64,000 bases of DNA from Emergomyces orientalis (GCA_002110485.1 MOWL01000010.1:1-64000), one strand, 5' to 3'; counted from the stretch's first letter, positions 42,413 through 52,500 are shown. Made by a program: numbers and translations. The notes: generated by a model from the letters alone, not told the origin.

Positions 42413-43823
42413 ATGGAGAATAACCATCAACTGTTTGACTTTCAGGGCAGCGATACTGAGTATATCAAATTTCTTGAATTAAGACTATTGTCTGTTGAAC
42501 ACCATCTGTGCTTTCAAACATCTACACTCTCCAGTTATTCCGCCCGCTGTGAGACGAACGCAACCGCTCCTTGCCTTTCCCCAACCTCATCCACTGCAAG
42601 CACAAGCAGCAATGAGGACACTCTATGCTTGCAACCGCGGCCCTCACTTCCAAACCCATCCTCATTGTTTCCCTGAAAAAGAACATCTTCCGGGCATATC
42701 GGGAACCCTGGACACAATGACGGCCCTCTGTCACCATCCCAAAGCTCGACTTCTTCCTGGAATTTTCGAGGGAATGAAACACATCCCAATCATCCCACAA
42801 GCACAAGAGGTAATGAGGCCGCTCAGTGTTTACAGTCACTCTGCTCAAACCCAACTTCGGACATTCAAAACCATAGTATGGCTCAAGCATGTGAAATTGT
42901 GTTCTACAACCCAACTCTTGGCTGCCCACCAAGGAAAAGGCAGAAGCTGCCTGATGCAGTACCTCAGTGGAAAACAGATGCGAACAAATTTTTAGCCTCA
43001 GTTTCATCTATGAATAAATGGGATAAAAGAAAGAAAGAAGCTGGATTTAATGATATCATGAATAATCAAGCTGCAATACACATTCTGCTCGGTGGATCGC
43101 TAGAGGACAATCTCATTGTGAAAAATGACAGCGCCAGAGGTGATCTGCTTGAGCTCCCTACACTCAATCCTGCGGACAACGAAGGGATGATCTCTGATGC
43201 GTGCTGGTATGGAAGACTTTTAATTGAGACTGAATTGAATGCAGTATTCTCCTTGCTGGTTTTTAAGTTCCAAAAACTTATATTCATCAATTATTGTATT
43301 GTTTTGCTCTACATGGGTAATTCAGTTGAGATGATCGACTGGATGATGCGCTGCTACATAAGTGACTCGAGTTCTAAGAACTTGCAGCGGTATCGCCGGG
43401 GATGTATGTTTGTGAATCAATGTATATCCCACTTGCTAAAGCGGGGTTGGGGTCACAAGAGCTGGGAAATCTTTGTTATCTGTTCGTTGAAATACTCCTT
43501 GGAACACTATTTTCATTACTAATCAGCTGGCTGCAGGTACCCAGCGCCCTCACCTTTACGCGCGGCTTGCAGACGCACTGGAAGAGTGTCACAAAATGTT
43601 CACTGAGCGATTGGGTGCAGCGGAAGTACCTCAATGCAAGGATGGATTTATACCACCTGATACCGATGTAGCTTTCCAGAATGATAATGAGCTCCCACCT
43701 CCTATAGGTTTGTCAGACATGGATAGAGCTCTGCAGGACGATTTTTTGTTTCTGGGCTGGTCAGACATGGACATTGCGTTTCAGAACAGCAATTTTTATT
43801 TTAATGAGGGCTTACCAGATTAG
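42413..43823 (+). pseudogene. Conserved-type fungal hypothetical gene with one premature TGA
   Basis: Exon 1 runs 42413-43481 and exon 2 runs 43537-43823. The 55-bp intron (43482-43536) has the acceptor CTGCAG and a TACTAATC branch region. The start MENNHQLFDFQ begins a region with YIKFLELRLLSVE, followed by a Ser/Thr/Pro-rich linker holding a TGA at 42674-42676. The conserved-looking half has WKTDANKFLASVSSMNKWD, FQKLIFINYCIVLLYMGNS, RYRRGCMFVNQCISHLLKRG and WGHKSWEIFVIC. Exon 2 continues TQRPHLYARLADALEECHKM. The layout resembles a widespread uncharacterised fungal protein family; the role is unknown. Apart from the TGA the gene is complete, and it ends TAG. Confidence 0.6.
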
Positions 43824-43824
43824 T

Positions 43825-44289
43825 TCAATGAGATCTGATCACAATGGCAACAAGCTTCCCATTCTCAGGGACCTCCACCCGGCATTCTTTATGTATCTTG
43901 TAACAATAGCCACACTTTATTAATTCTCCTCCAACTTTTGGCGTGCCGTCAAAATTCAAAGGAACTAGTATTGTGTAGAGCGTCCCGATTGTCCAGGTTC
44001 CAGGAAAACACACTGCCATATCTGTTGTGTAGGGATTCTTCATTTTAATCTACATTTTCAATCAGATCAAATCTTTAATATATGCCATTCAGCTACTGAC
44101 CTCTAAATTGTCTTGGATTTTTTGTGATATTCGCCAACAGCCTGCAGGTGTAGGGCAGCGCGAAACTCCAGAACTGCCGCGTACAGTAGTGTCAGCAAAT
44201 CTTTTTGCTTCCGCCACCCACACATTCTGTACCATCTTTTCCAGCTCATCTCCTAGTGCTATTTCCACAGGATCGTGATTAGAAGACAT
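43825..44289 (-). CDS. Small Cys-containing hypothetical protein, two exons, 137 aa
   Basis: Exon 1 is 44289-44101 and exon 2 is 44049-43825, with a 51-bp intron (44050-44100, GTCAGT...TGTAG) in phase 0. The protein starts MSSNHDPVEIALGDELEKM and contains SRCPTPAGCW. It then has AVCFPGTWTIGTLYTILVPL and KCGYCYKIHKECRVEVPENG, where the C-x2-C...C arrangement suggests metal binding. It is intact, with no internal stop. Its stop codon lies 1 bp from the stop of the convergent gene at 42413-43823. Function unknown. Confidence 0.65.
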
Positions 44290-45003
44290 GACACAAAATA
44301 TGAGAGAAAGAGAGGGAAAAAATCTGCTCTGTGACCATCAGCATCTAATATGAAGGGAGCGCCCGATGAAAGGGAAAAGAGAAGACAAGGATGTGATGAG
44401 GGGCATGGTGTGAGCACTGGTGCAAACTATTGAGGGGCATTCAGAAAATGACTGGTCAATCGCGTGAGGGAAAATCTTTGATCCGGAGTTCAGGGAAAAT
44501 GTTGCTCCGACATATCTGTTTCTCATCCATCGCGCGGGATCTCTTCATTTTCTTAGTAATATATTCATCTTCTCTCTCTCTCGCTAACGGGCGTAGCTAT
44601 TCACTCCGATTGTGCTACAGTAGCTCAGCTGCGGACTTTCGAAACCCTGGGTTGATTGCAAGCACGCCTTGGATAAAATCAAAACTTAAGTTGTGCTAGC
44701 CATTTGGATATCTTCTCCAATTAATAGAAGTCTACAAGCCTTGACGGGGAAAAAAACTTGTTTAAAACCTATGCCAGATGCTGCTACTGCAACACAATTG
44801 GATACAGCTGTGAGGTTTCGAGGCTTCATTGAAGAATATTCAAAGAGGTTTGACTGCACATGACAGGCTTTGACATTGTCAGATAAGTTCAGAGTGACGT
44901 GTTACATGGATAAACTTTGATCTGTGTTATTCAGGCGGATTTCTATGCCATTTAATTCCAGGTGCCCATTTTGCTTTTTGATATAACTCTTTTTATCCCT
45001 CTA
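44290..45003. other. Region without a supported gene
   Basis: Only short frames. The last 50 bases (about 44955-45003) match the region upstream of kinase-like relic B, including ATATAACTCTTT and TTATCCCT, and so belong to the duplicated kinase-like unit. Confidence 0.45.
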
Positions 45004-45420
45004 ATGACTGATAACAGCTCATCAGATTACAAGGCTCTCTTCCTTAGAGCAGAAGTGGAATGAGGGCGGGAAGCAGAGCTGCAAAGGCAGGCAGAGGAGT
45101 GAGAGACACAGAAAGCAGTTATAAAGACAAGCAGAAGAGATGCAAAGAGAAGCAGAAGAGATACTGTTCAACAAGTCTTCATCTTTAGTCAAGCTGTTGC
45201 AACAAACTTATGATGCAGTTTTCACTTACCTGCAATCAACTGAAAAAGACATATCTTGGCTATTCATATCTCTTCTTGTACTAGAGAGTCTTGGTTGGTG
45301 GTATTCTAGTTGAAAACTACAAAGTGAAAAGAATCTGAAGAACTATGAACAAGCTAGAACTTATAAAATCAGCTTGAGACTACTGTCACAGCTGCAATCA
45401 ACACTTACATTGATTTCATG
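45004..45420 (+). pseudogene. Kinase-like gene relic C (N-terminal fragment)
   Basis: Starts MTDNSSSDYKALFLRAEVE, clearly paralogous to relic B (MADNSSPDYEALYRKAEVE). The next codon is TGA where relic B has CGA, a direct Arg-to-stop pair. A second TGA in the coiled coil is shared with relic B. After a frameshift the homology resumes as LQSTEKDISWLFISLLVLES. Here relic C has TGG where relic B has TGA. It ends before the nuclease-like and kinase domains. About 50 bp upstream are shared with relic B. Confidence 0.75.
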
Positions 45421-46206
45421 ATATAATAATAATTCACTGGCATTCTCTTCATTGACTCTTCAAGTGTCTACTTCATTCACAGTACCCCCTTGCATTTCTT
45501 GAAACTTTGCCTTCCCAATGTAACTCTCTACTGCTGCAAAAAGTTCCTCTGGTGGCAACTGTTCATTTTCTTGTTTGATGATGATATATTTCTGAGAATT
45601 GATTATGAGTGTCTTCTGTTCTGTTTTTATTCACTTTGAAGTAATGATTCTGTCTTCACTTATTTAATGCTTTGACATTTTATCTCTTACTTTATGTGAC
45701 ATTTGTGTGATGTGATCTTGATCTCTTGAAATACTCAGATTAATATTTTTCCAGACATGTGTTGATTATCAAAAGAGAAATAAAAAACATGTTGAGATGT
45801 CTCTCTCTATATACAGAGAATAATTTTGATATAGGCTGTCTATCAAGAAAAATCCATCTGTGTCATCTAGTGGAATAAAGTAGAGGTTTCACACAAACAT
45901 TGCTGGATATTTTAAAAAGTGACTTTTTGGCTCAATGAAGCCAAACTTATTTCTGGGCAGCTTGTGTCCAAGGACGTTCATTGGAAATATCCAAGAAGGC
46001 CCTGCGCGTGCTGTAATACCAGATTCAACAGCCATTCAACACAACTGAATCATGAAGAAGCAGCTAGATTCAATTTTCTGAATTGAACAGAGAAGCAAGA
46101 TCAGAGGCCCTTCACTGATAAAGAGAACAAGAAGTAGCACTTGAGATATTGAGTCAATACAGCTAACTTACAAGACCTTTGGTCATGTGATTTACTAATA
46201 CCATAC
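45421..46206. other. AT-rich region with short repeat matches
   Basis: No gene. A segment at about 45905-45960 (TTTTAAAAAGTGAC, then GGCTCAAT) matches 29768-29800. The two may be remnants of one element family. Confidence 0.4.
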
Positions 46207-46306
46207 TGTTGAACGTCTGAGTGATTGTATTGGCAGCTATCTACTGAGGGCTATATATGCTGTGTGCGGGGCGCTAGTCCGTACTAGGAAGCCCGCGGCT
46301 CTCATA
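46207..46306. repeat. 100-bp solo LTR
   Basis: Flanked by the 5-bp duplication CATAC (46202-46206 and 46307-46311). Its reverse complement is homologous to the LTRs of the 1.29-kb element at 49014-50299; shared are CTAGCGCCCCGCACA and CAATACAA(C/T)CACTCAGACGT. It has a central TATATA. It truncates an APH-like pseudogene. Confidence 0.85.
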
Positions 46307-46323
46307 CATACAAGTAAATTTTC

Positions 46324-46720
46324 TCACGTGGGAGCTCTGTGACAGCCATCAAGTGCTTGAATATTATTGAACTGAAGCTTGCAAAGTTCTAGCAGATACT
46401 CAGCTGTCTGTCTAACTATCATTTCTTTTTCACCTGTGGAAAGCTTCGGCCAGACATTGCTGAGGGGCTTGCCAGAAATATGCTTCATTAAAATAAGAGT
46501 GTATTTGCCTTCATTCCAAGATTTGACAACAGTGAGAACAGGAATGAATGTCTTTTTCTGCACAAACTGAATATTTAATACTTCAAGGGTTGGAAGACTA
46601 GTATCTCAATCTTTAAGAATCAAATTTGAGTTCAATGACCAGACGCCTTGATCGCCAGCTTCATAGAATAGATTGACATGGCTTTTGTAGTTACAATTCT
46701 TTGATGTTCAGTAGTCCAGC
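46324..46720 (-). pseudogene. APH-type phosphotransferase fragment
   Basis: Read from about 46690: NLFYEAGDQGVWSLNSNLIL, then TGA, then VLNIQFVQKKTFIPVLTVVK, ILMKHISGKPLSNVWPKL and IVRQTAEYLLELCKLQ. This is the N-lobe of a fungal APH-like kinase, different in sequence from the gene at 16484-17800. The catalytic loop is absent: homology ends at about 46320, next to the solo LTR at 46207-46306, and does not resume on its other side. Confidence 0.65.
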
Positions 46721-47218
46721 TACACACTGCGCAAGGGCCTGAGGAGGTCATATTGAGTGAATAAATAATAACAATTTGTTTCATGTATTGTTCAAAGATT
46801 GTTGTGTGATCATGTTTGACAGAGAAATCTGACAGATAATTGTGATTCTTGCATGAACAAGCAGAATTGTCATTCTTCAAGATGAAGAATTCTCTTGAGG
46901 TTTATTTTACCACCATGTAGCAATACACTAATTATAAGCTCCTTCCGTTCCTCTGGGAGGTCACTATGGCGTATTTGAGAAATCAAAGCATAAAGATAGA
47001 AGTCATTCATTGAAATTTGATTAGAACAGAGAACATATTTATCTCACTTCAAAATCATTCACAGAATAGCAGGGCTCAAGTGGGTTGAATTTTAGTGAGA
47101 CTGGTATTTGAGCTCATCACTACTCTCATTGCAGTGAGAAATTTTTATTACTTTCTGTGACAACTATACCAAGGGAGATTGCTGAGATCTTGCAGCAAAA
47201 GTTGAAATGATGAATTCT
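46721..47218. other. AT-rich region, no gene seen
   Basis: Short frames only, low CpG. It may be decayed sequence upstream of the APH fragment. Confidence 0.35.
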
Positions 47219-47527
47219 TTAAGCATTACTATTCCAGTCCTGACTGCTATCATCACTGCTACATGCTGCATCCCGATTTTCTTTCGCAGAGACCTGTAGA
47301 TTGGCATCATATTGTTCTTTACTCCCTCTATCTATTGTCTCGAGTATCACAGACATTCACTTAAATATTTTAATCATTTCAAGCACCTGGCTATGAATCT
47401 TCATGATTTCGTCTTGCTGAGACATATTGTCGCTGCCCTTGACATGTGAGAAGGTTGCTGAAGGCCTTCACATGTTATGATTGACATTCAGCATTGCAGT
47501 GAATGCTTTAAATTGTAGCTCTCTCAT
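47219..47527 (-). pseudogene. Unidentified reading frame with two TGA
   Basis: ATG 47527 to TAA 47219, 102 codons in one frame with two internal TGA. The sequence is protein-like: MRELQFKAFTAMLNVNHNM, then SQQDEIMKIHSQVLEMIKI and ETIDRGSKEQYDANLQV. It is helical with coiled-coil character. Family not recognised; possibly part of a larger lost gene. Confidence 0.35.
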
Positions 47528-47844
47528 TTTTGCAATCAGAAATATGAGCAACGCATTTCTAGAACTTTCAAGCTATTGTTTTCTAGATTTTTGAATTTCT
47601 AAATTTCTTTTAATTGTTACATTCCCTTGCAATACATCTTAAGCCACCGTACCAAAGTCACACCAAATTAGAAGATTCAAAAATAAGGGACTGTTCATGT
47701 GTACTGCTGGGCAGCAGTTCAATTTCATCATAGACACTGTACTTCTCATTCTGAACGTAACGCGGCAGCCAGTGGTTTCAAGCATTACTCAAAGCATCTC
47801 ACTTATCTGACGATTTGTTCCCTCTTTCCTGAGGGAGTACTGAG

Positions 47845-48505
47845 ATGCTAGGAAAACCAGAAATTAACTATGTCTGAAGAAGTGATGAGAAAGACCTGGA
47901 ACCTGGCATACTTGAATATATTGTTAAATCTATCTCATATCAGATGTATTCTTGGAATTTGGCTCAGTCAATCAAAATAATTGACTTTGGGGAATCATTT
48001 TTACTCACTGCAGTTTCTCAAACACTACACACATCCCTAGCTGTTCGGGCACCTGAAGTGATATTTCAAGATCGCATTGATTATTGTGTTGACTTGTGGA
48101 GCATGGGATGCATGGTGGATGAAATCATCCAAGACTAAATGCTATACAATGATAAACTGATAGATATGACAGCTCTTTGAACTTTTCACAGGCCAGCCGC
48201 CTTTCAACACCTTCTTGATAACGCCCACAATTCTTGTTGACTAAATGCGAGAGATGGCAAGCGATGACCTACCTGAAAGATAGCAAGAAATATGGAATAC
48301 AATGAACACAGAGGACAGCAGAGTCACAGAAAACACCAGACTCAGCTTGCAGAAATGGCTGGAAGAAGTGTACTTTGATGATCTGAAGAGTTCTGATCTC
48401 ACAAGAGAGAACATAGTGAGACTGAAGCAAATCATTAAAAGATTATTGCAGTTTGAGCTGTCTGTAAGAGCATCAGTGAGACAAGTTCTAGATAACTCTT
48501 GATTT
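47845..48505 (+). pseudogene. SRPK-type serine protein kinase relic, C-terminal half
   Basis: The C-lobe of a fungal SR-protein-kinase-like gene: IKIIDFGESFLLT (the DFG motif), VRAPEVIF (APE motif) and YCVDLWSMGCM. After a short extra segment come GQPPFNTFLITPTIL, EMASDDLPER, LQKWLEEVYFDD and LLQFELSVRASVRQVLDNS. Interruptions are TGA near 47878 (Arg position), TAA near 48240, TAG near 48282 (Trp position) and a final TGA at a Trp position. The region 48135-48185 does not fit the family and may be a degraded intron or insertion. The N-lobe and the catalytic HRD segment are missing. Confidence 0.75.
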
Positions 48506-49013
48506 AATAAGTGATTAGCTCACCACAAACAGTCATTATATGGAGAGTGTGTGTGGGAAACTCATTCTCAATCAAGACTGTATCTAGCAACTTTCTGAAA
48601 TCTCTTTGATTTGGAGTTCAGAAGAAGAAGTAATCAATCTGTGAGTGATCTGCTGCAGAGCATTGTTAGCCTGCAGGAAAAATGTGCCTGCTAAGGATCA
48701 GCAGGGATTGATTGATGGTTGGGCTAAGCGAACCGTTAAAAACGAGAGCAGGTTTAGTGCTTTGGTGAATATGTTGAAACAGCGGTCCCATGACTTCACC
48801 AGCCAGCCAGCTCTGCTGACCGTCGATTAGGCATCAATGCATGATGTGGAGCAAATGGTCCCCAGCTGGCTGCGACCTCGACTGGTGTGCATTGGCGATG
48901 AAAAATTTATTGAGAATTGGAGGAAATTGAGAAGAAAGTTCTCTTGCAAATTAGTGAAAGTCATGTGGTTATAAAGAAGGTAGTTGAAAATCCTAAGAAG
49001 AGGAAGTAGAATC
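48506..49013 (+). other. Region with a 61-codon frame
   Basis: A frame at 48645-48830 (VPAKDQQGLIDGWAKRTVKN) looks protein-like, but I cannot assign it. The rest shows no gene. It ends at the target site GAATC of the 1.29-kb element. Confidence 0.3.
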
Positions 49014-49095
49014 TGTGGGAGCTCTACTAGCGCCCCGCACACCCACATATGGCCACTAGATAGCCACACCAATACAACCACTCAGACATCCAACA
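49014..49095 (+). repeat. Left LTR of the miniature element
   Basis: Starts TGTGGGAGC and ends ATCCAACA, 82 bp. Compared with the right LTR it lacks about 17 bp near the start and has a CpG-to-CpA change near the end. Confidence 0.88.
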
Positions 49096-49108
49096 GGTTA
49101 TGGCCCGG
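49096..49108 (+). other. Primer binding site of the miniature element
   Basis: GGTTATGGCCCGG directly follows the LTR. It resembles the initiator tRNA-Met anticodon-arm complement used by the copia elements of this window, closest to the Copia-1 site. Confidence 0.6.
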
Positions 49109-49225
49109 ATTGCTTGTTTTTTTATTATTTAAAACCTTCTGCAACACACTATTTTGATTATTATCGTCTCGTGTACTGCATCACTGAACTGCAGAAGGAA
49201 CCTGACATAAAGTAACTATTTTAAA

Positions 49226-49405
49226 AGCTTTGATCATGGGGAAAGGAGTGGCATCTTCTATATCAACTGCTGAATTCTGATGAGAGGCAAGAAAAGCTTT
49301 GATCACAGAGAAAGAAGTGACATCTTCTATATCAACTGCTGAATTCTGACAAGAAGTCAAGAAAGCTTTGATCACAGAGAAAACAGAGTTCTGATGAGAG
49401 ACCAA
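49226..49405 (+). repeat. Tandem repeat inside the miniature element
   Basis: About 2.6 copies of a 65-70-bp unit beginning AAAGCTTTGATCA and containing CATCTTCTATATCAACTGCT. The third copy is shortened. Confidence 0.75.
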
Positions 49406-49452
49406 GAGGATCTCAATCACAGAAAAAGATTGATTGAAGGGGGGGTAAAACA

Positions 49453-50008
49453 ATGCCTCTAAGAACAAGAGCTGCAGGGGTGATGAATACGCCTGCAGAT
49501 GAATATGAAATTGAGCATGAATATGGGCAAGATACACCTACCCCTGGGCCTAGAGGTGAACCAGGTCAAATGAATGAAAACAATGCCATGATGCAAATGA
49601 TGATAAGAATGATGGCACATGAAGAAACAGAACAGATTGATGAGAATACTCATACAAAAACTGGGTGGAAACTCTGATTCTCTGTCAACATGAAATCAAA
49701 TGGATATTTTTGAGCAGAGGGATGATTTGATGGATCAACTGGTTATGCGTGCCACTGCCACTACTACACCTACCACAGCCATTGCTCCTAGTCACCCTTC
49801 ATCCACTGCAAGAACCACCATGAGATCCACTGCGAGAACCACCGCAAGAATCACTGCAAGAACCATCACAAGAATCACCATGAAGATCACTATGAGATCA
49901 ACTGTCAAGATTACTACATTTACCACTACTGCCATCAAAGAACACACCAAGCATCAGCACTACTATTACAAACCGAAACCTCACAAACACCGAAAGGGGG
50001 AGGGATAG
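49453..50008 (+). pseudogene. Gag-like remnant with 12-bp repeats
   Basis: A first frame reads RTRAAGVMNTPADEYEIEHE and ends TGA at 49675. A second (49700-50008) contains about nine 12-base repeats at 49809-49920. They encode four-residue units of the type RTTA, RITA, KITM. The last part is basic (KPKPHKHRKG). Position just after the leader and the basic end suggest a Gag remnant, but there is no recognisable Gag motif. Confidence 0.4.
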
Positions 50009-50200
50009 ATGAATATGATGATACAATAAATGAATACAATGAATACTGAATTTGATGAATTTGAGCACTGCTTTACAGTAATTTCATGTATCAGGCCTAG
50101 TCCTAACGAGGAAACTAGGTGCTGCTTTTTGTAATTAATTATTATGGCAGATTTGGGTGATTTGAGAAGGATTAGCAGTACAGTAGCTAGTCCGAGAGGG

Positions 50201-50299
50201 TGTGGGAGCCCTAGGCTTTCTAGTACTGACTAGCGCCCCGCACACCCACATATACCCACTAGATAGCCACACCAATACAACCACTCAGACGTCCCAACA
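50201..50299 (+). repeat. Right LTR of the miniature element
   Basis: Starts TGTGGGAGCC, ends GTCCCAACA, 99 bp, followed by GAATC. Confidence 0.9.
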
Positions 50300-50568
50300 G
50301 AATCATGTATTTCGTTGCGAAGATCACGTGGCTAGAAACCTCCATTCATCAAATTGACCAATAAAGTTGCACAGCCCTTAACTTAGTTTTCTAATAAATA
50401 ACATCAGATAAATATTTCTGTGTTTCTGATCTAAAAATCCAACTTTTGAATCTCTTCATCAAGAAGTGGAACTTCTACCACAACCAAACACAACGGGTTG
50501 GTTTCCAAGAGTAGCTAGCCAAATACAGTTTCAATTTAATACAGGGATCAAACAAATTTAATACTTTC

Positions 50569-50720
50569 TGTTGCAATTGAATAAGATTAATCTCTACTCA
50601 GTTCCTTGCTCAGTGGCTCCATCTGTTCCCACTTTCACGTACTGCATTGAAACCAACTGGATTAACCCTTTGACTCTCTCTTTGATTATATTTATCAGTA
50701 TTCATTTCCAGCAAGTTATC
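50569..50720 (+). repeat. Diverged direct repeat, copy 1
   Basis: About 150 bp similar to 51201-51366. Both start CTTTCTGTTG, share GGATTAATC/AGATTAATC, TTCGTTCCCAC/CTGTTCCCAC and CCCTTTGA(C)C. Copy 1 is AT-richer and has lost the CpGs seen in copy 2. Confidence 0.6.
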
Positions 50721-50938
50721 TTCTCTATGATTAAATCTCAAGGTGGTTGAAAGGGTCTCATGATTAGTTTTTTTTCATTAAAAATGTTATGTGATATGGT
50801 GTAATTGAGATAGAGCTCTGTTTAAATGCACAGAAAGAAATAATTACTGTATTGACAATATCACTGATTCCAATCTACATAGCCACTAATTACAAAAAAA
50901 GTATCATTTGCTGGTATGATTTCCAACTGGAAATCACG

Positions 50939-51211
50939 TCAATCAGTAATCATATGATCTATATTCAATGAGCACCACAAGGGAGTAGTTCGTGATGTTT
51001 CATAACCTAAAACAGCACCTAGCATGCTGGCTTGAGCTTTAGTGCTGTAATTACTAATACCTGATGTGTTCATCTCTGGCAGCCAGCACCCTCTTACCAC
51101 ATCTCCCAAGACAGGTTGGGTGGCATACATTAATTCTAAATGAAAATAGCTGATTTTCTCAAAATATGATTTCAATTTGTTCGCGCTTATTACCCTTTCT
51201 GTTGTGATCAA
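50939..51211 (-). pseudogene. Fragment of an unidentified protein between direct repeats
   Basis: Minus frame: VISANKLKSYFEKISYFHLE, YATQPVLGDVVRGCWLPEM, then STKAQASMLGAVLGYETSRT and LWCSLNIDHMITD, then TGA and RDFQLEII. It is convincingly protein-like and rich in conserved-looking residues, but I do not know the family. The TGA falls where DWRDF would be natural. It lies between two copies of a 150-bp direct repeat, so it may belong to a repeat. Confidence 0.45.
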
Positions 51212-51366
51212 ATAGGATTAATCTTCAGCTGGTTCCTTGCTTGGCAGCTCTATTCGTTCCCACATTCGCGTTGTGCATCAAAGCCAAGCCGGATCAACCC
51301 TTTGACCATAATCCTCCCTTTGATTATTATATCAGCATCTGTTTGTTCCCAGCGAGCTCTCTTTTC
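51201..51366 (+). repeat. Diverged direct repeat, copy 2
   Basis: See the copy at 50569-50720. This copy retains more CpG. A plus-strand frame crosses it (51241-51549), but I treat it as chance. Confidence 0.6.
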
Positions 51367-51765
51367 TCGCAGATATCACAAGTGCCCCCAGAGTGTTGGG
51401 CGGCCACCCCGCCACGCGTGATCTTGTCTTGTATATTTTTGCTAGAATCAACCTTTCCCATCATACAGAGAGTCATTGTGGGAGCCATGGAAAGAAATCA
51501 AATTATAAACAAGGCAACATGGAAGCTGGCAGCCTTGAGCATATCTTGATGAAAGAATTTCTCTCATGATTCAACTGTGTCAAACCACTTCGCAGCCCTG
51601 TGTGAGATATATTATTTCCTTATGTGAAGAAGAGACTTGTTGTTGGTACCCTGCAAGACTCAAAATGCTTATACAATCCCATCATAAAGGCGTACGACGA
51701 CGAGATATCTCTGATTGGATATCAAAGTGATTAGATAACAGAGGGCGCGGCGCCATACGTCTTTA

Positions 51766-52030
51766 TCATGTTGTAGCTGGCATGACGGAAAACCCTGAGC
51801 TGGAATGTGATAGACAATATCAACATCAATAGAGCTTCTAGGCCAGAATGAAATATGAAAAGCAAACAAACCAAAATGAGAGAATCAGAAAACACAGAAC
51901 AAACAAATAAAACAGACAAATTGAACAAAGTAGATACAAAAATGACAGTATTATATAGTTACACTAATAAAAGTTCTATTCAATTGACTTTACAATCTTG
52001 TGTTCACCGCCCCTGCGCGATCTTCTTGTC
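51766..52030 (-). repeat. Dispersed repeat R1, copy C
   Basis: Reverse complement of R1. On the minus strand it reads TGTAAAGTCAATTGAATAGAAC, then TTTTCATATTTCATTCTGGCC and TATCACATTCCAGC. The extra match to copy B upstream (GCGCAG...) shows that R1 extends beyond the core. Confidence 0.65.
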
Positions 52031-52500
52031 TGCTTAAAATGCCTATAGTCTGCCAGAGTTGTCAACAAAGACAGCTTGTTCTTTCACTCTGCATGGAATT
52101 CTTTGACCAACTCTTTGCAGCCCGGAATCAGATCACTCTGTGGTTGTCAAGTAGATCTTCATTCAGCAAGGTACTCCAGAATTGTCTTACTCTTTTGCAC
52201 ATGAATCTGAGAGTTCAGTATCTTTCTTATTGACCACATAGTCACATCATCACGTTCATCCGGGACTGAAGAAAGCTGATAATCTTCAAAACACTTATAA
52301 TGCTTCAGCATAGTTGATGAAGATCACTTGTCTTTTCATCTCATGTAAAATTCTTCAATGAATGCTTTGCACCCCAGAATCAGGTTGTGTCACCTTTCCC
52401 AGGTGAGCTTTCATGTGATTAGATACTCTAGAATTGCTTTGCTCTCTCACACGCGGATTCGGGAATTCAGTACCCTGTCGACCAGCCACTCCCCCTTAGT
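52031..52500. repeat. Diverged tandem duplication of about 230 bp
   Basis: Segment 52031-52255 resembles 52262-52500. Examples are CTTTGCAGCCCGGAATCAG versus CTTTGCACCCCAGAATCAG, and GTACTCCAGAATTG versus ATACTCTAGAATTG. The right copy keeps more CpG. Minus-strand translation is protein-like (WLVDRVLNSRIRVREQ), but no family is recognised. Confidence 0.55.

Larger units (their letters stand above)
49014..50299 (+). mobile_element. Miniature LTR retroelement (1.29 kb, non-autonomous)
   Basis: LTRs of 82 and 99 bp (49014-49095 and 50201-50299), target duplication GAATC (49009-49013 and 50300-50304), a tRNA-Met-type primer binding site and a short purine tract before the right LTR. The interior of about 1.1 kb has no protease, integrase or polymerase. 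It holds repeats and a possible Gag-like remnant. It fits a TRIM/LARD-like derivative of a short-LTR copia family; no autonomous relative is in the window. Confidence 0.88.

Noticed and set aside
49809..49920. CRISPR-like or minisatellite coding for a structured protein
   Set aside because: The 12-base period is contiguous with no spacers and lies inside a miniature LTR element; it is a simple coding-type repeat.
51241..51549. 102-codon plus-strand frame
   Set aside because: It overlaps a diverged direct repeat and its counterpart copy has no open frame.
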